64,000 bases of DNA, from the NCBI RefSeq assembly GCF_900100925.1, contig NZ_FNKO01000001.1, forward strand, positions 744,001-808,000. The letters are read 5' to 3'. Shown piece by piece: positions 25,653-33,791 of the stretch. The position numbers and the translations under genes were made by a program. Each line of letters begins with the position of its first letter. Within the stretch, counting starts at the first letter, position 1. Origin of the DNA: Actinopolyspora saharensis (GTDB taxonomy: Bacteria > Actinomycetota > Actinomycetes > Mycobacteriales > Pseudonocardiaceae). The notes below the pieces were generated by a model. It saw nothing but the letters and a program-made list of their open reading frames with translations, was not told where the DNA came from and did no database searches.

Positions 25653-26390
25653 GTGAACCTTCGTTTCGAGGAACTCGATTGGCGGACGACGCCGCTCGGC
25701 GTGATCAGCTTGCGGCGTCGTCGGGACCGCGCGTCGGACCAGGACGTCTACGAGATCAAGCTGGACGAGGAGTTCCTCATGTCCAGCCTGTTCACCGTGG
25801 CGGAGACCGATCTCGCGCGGCTCGGCCTGGCCGCCTCGTCCGCGTCCGAGCTCGACGTCGTCGTCGGTGGTCTCGGGCTCGGTTACACCGCCTACGCCGC
25901 TCTCGAGGACCAGCGGGTGCGTTCGTTGCAGGTGGTGGAGTCCCTCGGCGAGGTCATCGAGTGGCACCGCAGTGGTCTGCTGCCGCTGGGTGAGGAGCTG
26001 ACCGCGGACCCGCGCACCCGTCCGGTGCACGGGGACTTCTTCGCGATGACCGCCTCCGAGGAGGGGTTCGACCCCGAGGCGCCGGGGCGGCGCTTCCACG
26101 CCGTGCTGCTCGACATCGACCACTCGCCGACGAACGTGCTGGACCCGAGTCACGCCTGGCTGTACGAGGTGGAGGGACTGCGGCGGCTCGCCGGACATCT
26201 CCATCCGGGCGGGGTGTTCGCGCTGTGGTCGGACGATCCGCCGCAGGAGGAGGTCATCGCGGCCCTGGCCGAGGTGTTCGCCGTGGTGCGGGCGCACGTG
26301 GTCACCTTCGACAACCCCTACACCCGGGGCGCTTCCAGCAACACCGTCTACACCGCCGTGCTGGACGGCCCCGAGCAGAACCGTTCCTGA
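25653..26390 (+). CDS. Spermidine-synthase-like SAM/aminopropyl-transferase-fold protein
   Basis: The 245-residue Rossmann protein has the glycine-rich nucleotide loop VVVGGLGLGYTAYAAL, an acidic VVESLGEVIEWH strand and the HAVLLDIDHSP motif, which together resemble spermidine synthase-family proteins often annotated spermine/spermidine synthase. It lacks the N-terminal beta domain of true SpeE. The polyamine role is therefore doubtful, and a methyltransferase role is possible. The GTG at 25653 is nine bases after GGAAGGG; an ATG at 25644 would leave no spacing. Confidence 0.7.
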   Translation: MNLRFEELDWRTTPLGVISLRRRRDRASDQDVYEIKLDEEFLMSSLFTVAETDLARLGLAASSASELDVVVGGLGLGYTAYAALEDQRVRSLQVVESLGEVIEWHRSGLLPLGEELTADPRTRPVHGDFFAMTASEEGFDPEAPGRRFHAVLLDIDHSPTNVLDPSHAWLYEVEGLRRLAGHLHPGGVFALWSDDPPQEEVIAALAEVFAVVRAHVVTFDNPYTRGASSNTVYTAVLDGPEQNRS

Positions 26391-26538
26391 GGCCTCGGCC
26401 TCGCTTGCGGATCCGGGCGGGCCCTTTTCGACCGTGTGCGGATTCGGGGTGGTCTCGGCGGCGGCTGGGTGGTTCCGTGTGGTGAAGGGCCGCGGCCGCC
26501 TCGGTTCCGCCGCGGCTGTCTTCGGGAAGGGAGCAGCC

Positions 26539-27165
26539 GTGCCCACGACCACCAACGCCGGTGTGCGCCGGTTCTTCGACCGGGTCGCCGAGCGCTACGA
26601 CCGCCAGATCGGCTCGTGCGAGCGGTTCCTGTTCCCCGGTGGTCGGCGGTGGGCCGTCGACCACGCCCGGGGTCGGGTCGTCGAGATCGCGGTGGGCACC
26701 GGGTTGAACCTGCCGCTGTACCCGGAGGGGGTCACCGTCGTCGGGGTCGAGCTGTCCGAGCGGATGCTGCGGCTGGCGCGCCAGCGCGTCGCCGCCGCGG
26801 GGCTGGCCGACCGGGTCGAGCTGTGCCAGGGCGACGTTCAGCAGCTGGACCTGCCGGACGCCAGCGCGGACACGGTGGTGTCGACCTTCGCGATCTGCAC
26901 CATTCCGGATCCGGTCGCCGCGCTGCGCGAGGCCCACCGCGTGCTGCGTCCCGGGGGACGGTGCGTGCTGGTCGAGCACGGGCCGTCGGACAACGCGCTC
27001 GTGCGGGCGGGCATGCGCCTGGCCGAGCACGGGACCGCTCGTTTCCTGGCCGATCATCTCACGCGTGATCCGCGTCCGCTGCTGGAGCGGGCGGGTTTTC
27101 GGGTCGCGTCCGTCTCGCGGGCCAAGGCCGGGGTGGCCTTCCACGTGCTCGCCGAGCGGCCGTGA
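26539..27165 (+). CDS. Class I SAM methyltransferase (PmtA/UbiE-like)
   Basis: The 208-residue enzyme begins VRRFFDRVAERYDRQIGSCE, then motif I VVEIAVGTGLNLPLYP, the acidic VVGVELSERML strand, and motif IV STFAICTIPDPVAALREAHRVLRPGGR. This order is seen in phosphatidylethanolamine and quinone methyltransferases. The substrate cannot be fixed. The GTG at 26539 is preceded by GGGAAGGGAG. It follows the spermidine-synthase-like gene by about 150 bases and may be its own unit. Confidence 0.82.
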   Translation: MPTTTNAGVRRFFDRVAERYDRQIGSCERFLFPGGRRWAVDHARGRVVEIAVGTGLNLPLYPEGVTVVGVELSERMLRLARQRVAAAGLADRVELCQGDVQQLDLPDASADTVVSTFAICTIPDPVAALREAHRVLRPGGRCVLVEHGPSDNALVRAGMRLAEHGTARFLADHLTRDPRPLLERAGFRVASVSRAKAGVAFHVLAERP

Positions 27166-27581
27166 GCCGAAGCGTGCCCGGGATCGGGCTCCGGGCCGGA
27201 AGTCCGGCGCGGAGTGGCGGGGGCACCGCAGCCGAGCGGGCGCGAGTCGCTGACGAGGCCCCTACCCCCAGTGAAGGGGCCTCGTGGGGTCGTGCTCGGC
27301 GAGGCGGAGTGCCGGGTCGAACGAGTGAACCGGTGGCCGGTGGAGCAGCGGCGCGTGCTCGCTCCGGGGCGTGCGGTCAAGGATCTCGTTCAGCTGCGGG
27401 TGCGGTGCCAACGCCTCCTTCCTCGCTGCGCCTGATGCAGGCTGTCGGTCAGCTCATCGTGTCAGATATTCTTGACGCAGTTGGGAACATACGACCGACG
27501 GCACCAGTTGTCAAATATCGGCGACAGTGCTGTTGTAGATATTTGACGCGGGGGTGGCTGGGGAGCGATTGGAGGCCCGGC
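27166..27581. promoter_or_regulatory. Promoter/operator region of the XRE-ImmA operon
   Basis: After the hairpin at 27253 there is an AT-rich block, unusual for this genome. GTCAAATATC (27510-27519) and GATATTTGAC (27538-27547) form perfect ten-base inverted arms 18 bases apart, and a third half-site GTCAGATAT lies at 27461-27469. This arrangement fits binding by the XRE repressor encoded just downstream. Confidence 0.6.
27253..27285. terminator. Hairpin downstream of the methyltransferase
   Basis: A perfect 11-base stem, ACGAGGCCCCT (27253-27263) and AGGGGCCTCGT (27275-27285), with an 11-base loop. There is no T-run. It probably ends transcription of the methyltransferase and insulates the XRE promoter. 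Confidence 0.5.
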
Positions 27582-27959
27582 GTGGCAGACGAGGGGCGCG
27601 CGGCGTTCGCGAACCGGTTGTACGAGCTGATGGACGAGCAGGTCCAGGACGACGGGCGTCCGTGGTCGATTCCGGCGCTGGCGCGTGCGCTGACCGAGCG
27701 GGGGCATCCCATTTCCCGGCAGCACCTGCACGGCGTGGCCAAGCAGAAGCACGTGCCGACCTGGGACCTGGTGCGTGCGCTGGCCGAGCTGTTCGGCACG
27801 ACGACGGACTCGTTCACGGGCCGTGGCGCCGGTGTGGACGAGGAGCTGCCCGTCCTGCTGAACCGGGCGGGCGAGCTGGACGAGAACGGCCGCGCGGAAG
27901 TCGCGGACTTCATCCGGTTCCTGCACCAGAAGCGCAGGCGGACCGGGCCGGGCGAGTGA
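27582..27959 (+). CDS. XRE-family DNA-binding regulator
   Basis: The 125-residue protein has a lambda-repressor-like helix-turn-helix (IPALARALTERGHPISRQHLHGVAKQKHVPTW, residues 28-60) and a short C-terminal helical tail (ELDENGRAEVADFIRFLHQKRR). The GTG at 27582 follows GGAGG. It is the first gene of an operon with an ImmA-like peptidase, a membrane protein and an amidohydrolase. In comparable pairs the peptidase cleaves the repressor to switch the operon on. It likely binds the three GTCARATAT sites upstream. Confidence 0.85.
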   Translation: MADEGRAAFANRLYELMDEQVQDDGRPWSIPALARALTERGHPISRQHLHGVAKQKHVPTWDLVRALAELFGTTTDSFTGRGAGVDEELPVLLNRAGELDENGRAEVADFIRFLHQKRRRTGPGE

Positions 27960-28027
27960 GTTCTGCGCGGCCGGTGCACCGCGACCGGCCGTACCGACGG
28001 AGGAATTCGGGCGAGCGAGGGAGAAGC

Positions 28028-28567
28028 GTGTCGTTGCGGCAGGTCTGGAGACGAAACCGGGAGGAGGCCCGGCTGCGGAGGCAGCTGCGTGCGACGCTGC
28101 GTCGGGCGGGCATCGCCGAGCCCACCGACATGCTCGAGGTCTGCGAGCGCCTCAGCGCGATCTGGCCGGTGCCGATCGTGGCCGCGCCGTTCGACCTTCC
28201 CGCGCACGGGCCGTTCGGGCTCACCATCCGGTACGCGCCGGAACCGCGGGAGGAGGCGATCTACATCCTGTACCAGCGGGTGGCGACCCCGTTGCACCAG
28301 CAGCACGTCGTGGCGCACGAGCTCGGGCACGTTCTCGGCGGGCACCCTCTCGAACCGGTCGGCGATCTGTCCGAGATCGACTCGAACGGCAGCACGGGCA
28401 CGCTCCGCCGCACCTCGTACACCTCCCGCGTCGAGCGGGAGGCCGAGACGATCGCGACCGTCCTGCTCGGCCGCGCCGCCGCGCAGGACGGTGTCACCCT
28501 GCCGTCGAGCGGTGCCCGGGAGCACCGGTTGCGGCGTGTGCTTGGAGACAAGGTCGAATGGTTGTGA
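28028..28567 (+). CDS. ImmA/IrrE-type metallopeptidase
   Basis: The 179-residue protein carries the zinc motif HVVAHELGHVLGGHP (HExxH within VVAHELGH), followed by SNGSTGTLRRTSYTS and VEREAETIATVLLG, the typical C-terminal glutamate helix of COG2856 peptidases. These enzymes cleave XRE-type repressors under stress. The GTG at 28028 has GAGGGAGAAG upstream. The end overlaps the next gene by ten bases. The likely substrate is the XRE protein encoded immediately before it. Confidence 0.85.
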   Translation: MSLRQVWRRNREEARLRRQLRATLRRAGIAEPTDMLEVCERLSAIWPVPIVAAPFDLPAHGPFGLTIRYAPEPREEAIYILYQRVATPLHQQHVVAHELGHVLGGHPLEPVGDLSEIDSNGSTGTLRRTSYTSRVEREAETIATVLLGRAAAQDGVTLPSSGAREHRLRRVLGDKVEWL

Positions 28568-29739
28568 CACCGGTCGAGCTGCTCGAACTGGTGATGACCG
28601 GCTGGTTCGGGTATCGCCTCGTGCGCAGTCCCCGCGACCGCGGGCTGTGGGTCATCGTGGTCGCGCTGGTGCTGTTGCTGCTCGGTGAGGCGTTCGTGAT
28701 CAGCGCGCTGCGGACGTGGAGCGAGGGCGTGATCACCGCGGGCATGGGCAAGCTCATCCAGAACTGCGCGCTGGTGCTCGGGTTCTGCGCGGTGCTGCTG
28801 TTCTTCCTGCTGTCGGCGTCCGGGGCGCGCTACGCCTCCGGTCGCCCGGAGGAGCGGCCGCGCGTGCCGCTGCGGGGGTGGTGCGACGGTGCCGCGGCCG
28901 TGGTGGTGTGCGTGGTGGTGACCCTGTCGATGGCGGCCACCCCGCCGCGGCTGCAGGCCGGTGCCTACCCGGCCAGTGGTCGCCTGCAGGACGCGGCTCT
29001 CGACCGTCCCGAGGTTGTGGCCTTCTACGCGGTGGCGCTCGTCTACTTCACCTACTCCTGCGGTGCTGCCGCGTTCTGGGCGGTGCGCTACGGGCGCGAG
29101 TCCGGCTCGCGCGTGCGGTTCGGGCTGTGGTTGGCCGCGGCGGGCATGGTGCTGTTCGGCCTCGCCTCGGCCGGGCGCGGGGTGTACGTCGCCGCGGCCG
29201 GGCTCGGTGCGGCCGCTCCGGACGCGCTGGCCGGTGGTGCCAGCTCGCTCATCGAGGTCGGCGCGGTGCTGTGGATCAGCGGGTTGCTCGCGGTCGGGGT
29301 CGCCGCCCGGTGGGCCACGTTGCGGGTGTGGTTGCACCACCGGCGCCAGTACCGGGCCCTGCGGCCGCTGTGGGAGCGGCTGCACCGGGCCTTTCCCGAG
29401 GACGCGCTCGACCACACCCGCCGGGAGCCGGGTCGGCTCTGGCGGGACCGGTTCTCCGCGGCACAGGTGCACCGGGCGTTCTGGCGCCGGGCGATCGAGT
29501 GCCGTGACGGGTTGTCCAAGCTCAGCCCCTGGCTGCGCGACGTCGGCTGCGATCCCGAGGCGGATCCGGCCGAGCAGGCCGAGGCCGTGCAGCGCGCGCT
29601 CGAGTTGCGCGCGAGCGGGCACACCCCCTCCTCGTCGGCGCCCCTGCTGGTGGCGGCGCCGAGCACGACAGCGGCCACTGTGGACACTGATGTGAGCCAG
29701 TTGGTTCGGCTCGCCCGAGCCCTCGACATCCACGACTGA
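28558..29739 (+). CDS. DUF6545 / MAB_1171c-like membrane protein
   Basis: The 393-residue protein has about seven hydrophobic segments in residues 5-275, then a cytoplasmic helical tail with RPLWERLHRAFPE and FWRRAIECRDGLSKLSPWL, the hallmark of MAB_1171c-like proteins in actinomycetes. These are repeatedly found next to XRE and ImmA genes, but their function is unknown. It overlaps immA by ten bases, so the two are co-translated. Transport or signalling at the membrane is a guess. Confidence 0.8.
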   Translation: MVVTPVELLELVMTGWFGYRLVRSPRDRGLWVIVVALVLLLLGEAFVISALRTWSEGVITAGMGKLIQNCALVLGFCAVLLFFLLSASGARYASGRPEERPRVPLRGWCDGAAAVVVCVVVTLSMAATPPRLQAGAYPASGRLQDAALDRPEVVAFYAVALVYFTYSCGAAAFWAVRYGRESGSRVRFGLWLAAAGMVLFGLASAGRGVYVAAAGLGAAAPDALAGGASSLIEVGAVLWISGLLAVGVAARWATLRVWLHHRRQYRALRPLWERLHRAFPEDALDHTRREPGRLWRDRFSAAQVHRAFWRRAIECRDGLSKLSPWLRDVGCDPEADPAEQAEAVQRALELRASGHTPSSSAPLLVAAPSTTAATVDTDVSQLVRLARALDIHD

Positions 29740-29751
29740 AAGCTGGAGTCC

Positions 29752-30957
29752 ATGCAACAACTCATCACCGCCGACCAGGTCGTGCCCGGACCGGCCGGGC
29801 AGCGGATCGCCGACGGCGCGGTGCTCGTCGACGGGGACGCGATCACCGCCGTGGGCCCCCGGGCCGAGGTCGAACCGCTCGCTGACGACGCGCGGCGCCA
29901 CACCGCGGTGGGCGGCACCGTGCTGCCCGGGCTCGTCAACGCCCACGTCCACCTGTCGTGGGACGCGGGATTCGGCATGCTCGAGCGCTTCCGGGCGGCC
30001 GACGACGCGGAGCTGCTGCTGGGCATCGCCGGGCGCGCGCAGCAGGCGCTGCGGGCGGGGGTGACCACGCTGCGGGACCTCGGTGACCGCGACGGGCTGG
30101 TGCTGCGGGTGCGCGACGCAATCGCTCGTGGTGTTCTCGCGGGGCCGCGCCTGCTCGGTTCCGGCCCGCCGCTGACCCCGCCGCAGGGGCACTGCTGGTT
30201 CTTCGGCGGCGAGGTATCCGGCGCCGATCAGATCCGCGAGCGCATCCGGGGCAACGTCGCCCTCGGCGCCGACGTCATCAAGGTGATGGCCTCGGGCGGG
30301 GAGATGACGCCCGACTCGCCGCCCACCTGGCAGAGCCAGTTCTCGGCCGAGGAGCTGGCGCTGGTGGTGCGCGAGGCCCACGCGGCCGGGCTTCCGGTGG
30401 CCGCGCACGCGCACGGCACCGAGGCGATCGCGGCCGCGGCCGCGGCCGGGGTGGACACCATCGAGCACTGCTCGTGGCAGGGCGCGGACAACGTAGGCTC
30501 GGACCTGCGGGACGAGGTCGCCCGCGAGATCGCCGAGCGGGGGATCGCGGTCTGCCACGCCTACCCGCCGGACTGGCGGACCTTCCAGCGGGTCGTGGTC
30601 GGCGAGCAGCGTTCGCAGGCCGCCCTGGACCGGCTCCACTGGATGGACGAGCACGGCGTCCGGTTCGTGCCCGGCACCGACGGCGGGCTACCCACCTCGG
30701 TGTTCGACAACTACGTCGGCGCGCTGAGCTACTACGTCGACGCGGTGGGCTGGTCCCCGGCGCGTGTGATCGACATGGCCACCACCGGGGCGGCTCGCGC
30801 GCTCGGTCTGGAGCGGGTCGGGTCGCTGGCCGCCGGGCACGCCGCGGATCTGCTCGTGGTCGACGGGGATCCGCTCGCCGACGTGACCGCGCTGCACCGG
30901 CAGCGGCTCGTGCTCGCCCGGGGGCGTGCGGTCACCCCCGATGCCGCCGTCGGCTGA
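29752..30957 (+). CDS. Metal-dependent amidohydrolase (imidazolonepropionase-like)
   Basis: The 401-residue TIM-barrel hydrolase shows the metal histidines in NAHVHLSW (His65 and His67), a lysine region DVIKVMASGGE near 178, AAHAHGTEAI and TIEHCSW for the next two histidines, and the aspartate in VPGTDGG near 308. This is the standard binuclear amidohydrolase set. It starts 12 bases after the DUF6545 gene with a GGAG site, so it closes the XRE/ImmA operon. The substrate is unknown; cyclic amides and carbamates are common for relatives. Confidence 0.85.
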   Translation: MQQLITADQVVPGPAGQRIADGAVLVDGDAITAVGPRAEVEPLADDARRHTAVGGTVLPGLVNAHVHLSWDAGFGMLERFRAADDAELLLGIAGRAQQALRAGVTTLRDLGDRDGLVLRVRDAIARGVLAGPRLLGSGPPLTPPQGHCWFFGGEVSGADQIRERIRGNVALGADVIKVMASGGEMTPDSPPTWQSQFSAEELALVVREAHAAGLPVAAHAHGTEAIAAAAAAGVDTIEHCSWQGADNVGSDLRDEVAREIAERGIAVCHAYPPDWRTFQRVVVGEQRSQAALDRLHWMDEHGVRFVPGTDGGLPTSVFDNYVGALSYYVDAVGWSPARVIDMATTGAARALGLERVGSLAAGHAADLLVVDGDPLADVTALHRQRLVLARGRAVTPDAAVG

Positions 30958-31100
30958 CGCCCGGTCGGGGAAGCTCCGCGGATCCTGCCCGGGGATCCGG
31001 TTGCCGGATTTCGGTGCGCGCGGAGTCGGGCTAGGCTGAACGGCTGCGAGATCGGCGAGGAACCACGGCGTGCGCCCAGCGCGGGAGTCGGGAGTGGACG

Positions 31101-31721
31101 ATGAGTTACCCGCCATCACCGTGGCGGTTGTGCGGCGAGCTGTCGGTGTCGCTGTGGCGGCTGCCGCGGCGACTGCTGCCCGCTGTCCCGGAGGGACTGT
31201 CGCCGGTGCTGCTGGGGGAGGCGGGTGTGGTCGGCACCGCGTGGGTGCTCTACCGGTCCGGCAGCGTGCTGGAGTACAACGAGCTGCTCGTCGCGGTGCT
31301 CGTGCGGCGTGGGGCCCGGTTGCGCGCGTGCCTCACCCAGATCTGGGTGGACAGCGCGGCCTCCCTGCGGGGTGGTCGTGCGTTGTGGGGCATTCCCAAG
31401 GAGCGGGCCGAGTTCGGGGTCGAGTCCGTGGAGCCGTTGCGGATCCGGGCGCACGGGATCGCTGCGGGGTCGTCGACCGACCGGGTGCGGCTGCCGGGGA
31501 GGTGGCCGCTGGGGTATCGGATCGCGCAGTCGATGGCCGGTGGTCTCGCGGAGAGCAGGCTGCGGGTGCGCGGTCGCGTGGCCGCGCGCACCGCCTCGTG
31601 GCACCCGGAGCCGGACGGCCCGCTGGGGTGGCTGCACGGCCGCAGGCCGTTCGTGAGCCTGGCGCTGCACGACTTCGAGATGCGGTTCGGCACGGAGGCC
31701 GACGCACCCGTCAGTCGGTGA
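31101..31721 (+). CDS. Acetoacetate-decarboxylase-fold protein
   Basis: The 206-residue protein has VLEYNELLVAVLV, IWVDSAASLRGGRALWGIPKERAEF, and a C-terminal beta-rich segment. The GG-ALWGIPK stretch corresponds to the GRE-FGFPK region of acetoacetate decarboxylase-like proteins, which holds the Schiff-base lysine in active members. Whether this one decarboxylates acetoacetate is unknown; many relatives act on polyketide-like compounds. It is a single gene after the amidohydrolase. Confidence 0.65.
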   Translation: MSYPPSPWRLCGELSVSLWRLPRRLLPAVPEGLSPVLLGEAGVVGTAWVLYRSGSVLEYNELLVAVLVRRGARLRACLTQIWVDSAASLRGGRALWGIPKERAEFGVESVEPLRIRAHGIAAGSSTDRVRLPGRWPLGYRIAQSMAGGLAESRLRVRGRVAARTASWHPEPDGPLGWLHGRRPFVSLALHDFEMRFGTEADAPVSR

Positions 31722-31866
31722 CGGGCCGACTCCGAGCGAGCGCGATGCGCCTTCCTCGGCGGGGAACCGGCGCGGGAAAACCCGCCGCAGCGCGGCGAGA
31801 CCGCCCGTGTCGATGATCACCTCGTGAATCGTGACCGACACGGGGCGTTGCTGCGAGGATGCGGGC

Positions 31867-32727
31867 ATGGAGGGGAATCACGGAAGCGACGCCGCTCGTT
31901 GCGCCGACCAGCCGCCCACCGGCGAGGTCGATCACTCGACACCGAACATCGCGCGGATGTACGACTACTTGTTGGGCGGGGCGGCCAACTTCGAGGTCGA
32001 CCGCGACGCGGCTGAGGAGTTCAACGCGTCCGTGCCGGGCAACGTCGAGTGGGCCTACAGCCACGCCCGGTCCAACCGGGCGTTTCTCGGTCGGGCGGTT
32101 CGCTACTGCGTGAGCCGGGGAATCGACCAGTTCCTGGATCTGGGTTCGGGCGTGCCGACCAAGGGCAACGTCCACGAGATCGCCCAGCAGCACGACCCGC
32201 ACGCGCGGGTGGCCTACGTGGATGTGGAACCGATCGCGGTGCACCACGCGCGGCAGCTGCTCGACGGGCACTCGCGGGTGACGGTGACCCGGGCCGATGC
32301 CCGGAAGCCCGACCAGGTGCTCGCGGCGTCCGGTGTGGCCGAGTTGTTGGACTTCACCCGCCCGGTGGCGGTGTTGGCCGTGGCGCTCCTGGAGGTGCTG
32401 GGGGAGGTGGACCCGGTGGAGCTGATCGCCGCTTACCGGGAGGCGTGCGCGCCCGGCAGCGTGCTCGTGCTGTCGCACATGACTCAGCTGTCGTTGACGG
32501 ACGAGCAGGTGGACGCGTTCCGCGCGATGATGGCGTCCACACCCACCCCGAACGTGCGCTTCGTCAGCCGTGAGCAGCTTGACCTGGTCGGGGCCGGGTA
32601 TCAGTGGGCCGAGCCGGGAGTGGTGCCGTTGGACCACTGGCGTCCCGAGCGGGCCGTCAGCGACGAGCAGGCCCGGCGGGCCAATTCCTACGCCGCCGTG
32701 GGGGTGCTGGAGGACGCGCGGCGGTGA
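31867..32727 (+). CDS. DUF574 SAM-dependent methyltransferase, copy 1
   Basis: The 286-residue protein is of the actinobacterial DUF574 (Methyltransf_19) family. It has TPNIARMYDYLLGGAANFEVDR near the start, the SAM loop FLDLGSGVPTKGNVHEIA, the VAYVDVEPIAVHHAR acidic strand, and an ARR end. Substrates of this family are unknown. The ATG at 31867 is used because homology starts shortly after it. A second, clearly related copy follows directly. Confidence 0.85.
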   Translation: MEGNHGSDAARCADQPPTGEVDHSTPNIARMYDYLLGGAANFEVDRDAAEEFNASVPGNVEWAYSHARSNRAFLGRAVRYCVSRGIDQFLDLGSGVPTKGNVHEIAQQHDPHARVAYVDVEPIAVHHARQLLDGHSRVTVTRADARKPDQVLAASGVAELLDFTRPVAVLAVALLEVLGEVDPVELIAAYREACAPGSVLVLSHMTQLSLTDEQVDAFRAMMASTPTPNVRFVSREQLDLVGAGYQWAEPGVVPLDHWRPERAVSDEQARRANSYAAVGVLEDARR

Positions 32728-32934
32728 CCGCCCACGCCGGGTCCGCTCCGGTGTTGCGTGTCGTCACCGGTGTGCTGGTGCTGGACGGACTCGGTCGTGC
32801 GGTGCGGTCGGGCTCGTTGCTGGTCTCGTGCGGAAGGCTCCAGCGGCGCTGCGCGTGGTTGAACCGGCCGGGGTCGGGAGGGGAGGATCCCCGAGCGCGG
32901 GAGGCACCGCGGCGTGCAGAGGAGGAAGCAGTAC

Positions 32935-33777
32935 GTGAGCACCGAGCACTCGGGAGACGAGCATCAGCTGCGGATCGACCCGGGCGAGGTCGACCTGGAC
33001 ACCCCCAACATCGCTCGCATGTACGACTACTTTCTGGGGGGAGCGGCGCACTTCGCCGTGGACCGCCAGGCAGCGGAGGAGCTGCTGGCGGTGTTTCCCG
33101 GCAACACCGACTGGGCCAGGATCAACCGGGCTTTTCTCGGGCGGGCGGTGCGTGAACTGTCCCGCCGGGGCATCGACCAGTTCCTGGATCTGGGCTCGGG
33201 CATCCCGACGAAGGGCAATGTGCACGAGATCGCCCAGCAGCACGACCCGCACGCGCGAGTGGCCTACGTCGACATCGAGCCCGTGGCGGTCTCCCACGCC
33301 AGTCATCTGCTGCGGGAGAACTCCCACGTCACGGTCACCCAGGCCGACATCAGGGAGCCGGAGGCGGTGTTGAGCGCACCCGGTGTGGCCGGGTTGTTGG
33401 ACTTCACCCGCCCGGTGGCGGTGTTGGCCGTGGCGGTGCTGGACATCATCGCTGTCGACGATCCGGCCGAGCTGGTGGCCGCATACCAGCGGGCGTGTAC
33501 GCCGGGCAGTGCTTTCGTGCTCTCCCACGGGGCGCAGCTGCAGGCCAGTGACGTGGAGTGGGCCGGCGCGAAGGAGGTTTTCCGGGAGACCACCACCCCA
33601 CATCCTCAGGTGCGCACCTGCGGTGAGATCGCCGAGTTGTGCGCGGGCTACACCCTGATCGAACCTGGTTTGGTCCCCAGCGCCCAGTGGCGTCCCGAGC
33701 GGCCCGTTTCCGAAGAGGAGGCCGCGCGCAGCAACGGCTACGCCGCTGTGGGGGTGCTGGAGGACGCGCGGCGGTGA
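32935..33777 (+). CDS. DUF574 SAM-dependent methyltransferase, copy 2
   Basis: The 280-residue paralogue of the preceding gene has TPNIARMYDYFLGGAAHFAVDR, FLDLGSGIPTKGNVHEIAQQ and LLDFTRPVAVLAVAVLD. The GTG at 32935 has AGGAGGAAG upstream. Identity is near complete in blocks (for example the DNA for LLDFTRPVAVLAVA) and at the 3' end, where both genes share the last codons, the stop and the next dozen or more bases. It is convergent with the regulator that follows. Confidence 0.87.
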   Translation: MSTEHSGDEHQLRIDPGEVDLDTPNIARMYDYFLGGAAHFAVDRQAAEELLAVFPGNTDWARINRAFLGRAVRELSRRGIDQFLDLGSGIPTKGNVHEIAQQHDPHARVAYVDIEPVAVSHASHLLRENSHVTVTQADIREPEAVLSAPGVAGLLDFTRPVAVLAVAVLDIIAVDDPAELVAAYQRACTPGSAFVLSHGAQLQASDVEWAGAKEVFRETTTPHPQVRTCGEIAELCAGYTLIEPGLVPSAQWRPERPVSEEEAARSNGYAAVGVLEDARR

Positions 33778-33791
33778 CCGCCCACGCCGGG

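Noticed and set aside
27582-28567. Prophage repressor and antirepressor
   Set aside because: The XRE/ImmA pair is followed by DUF6545 and amidohydrolase genes, not by phage genes, and no integrase or structural genes are nearby.
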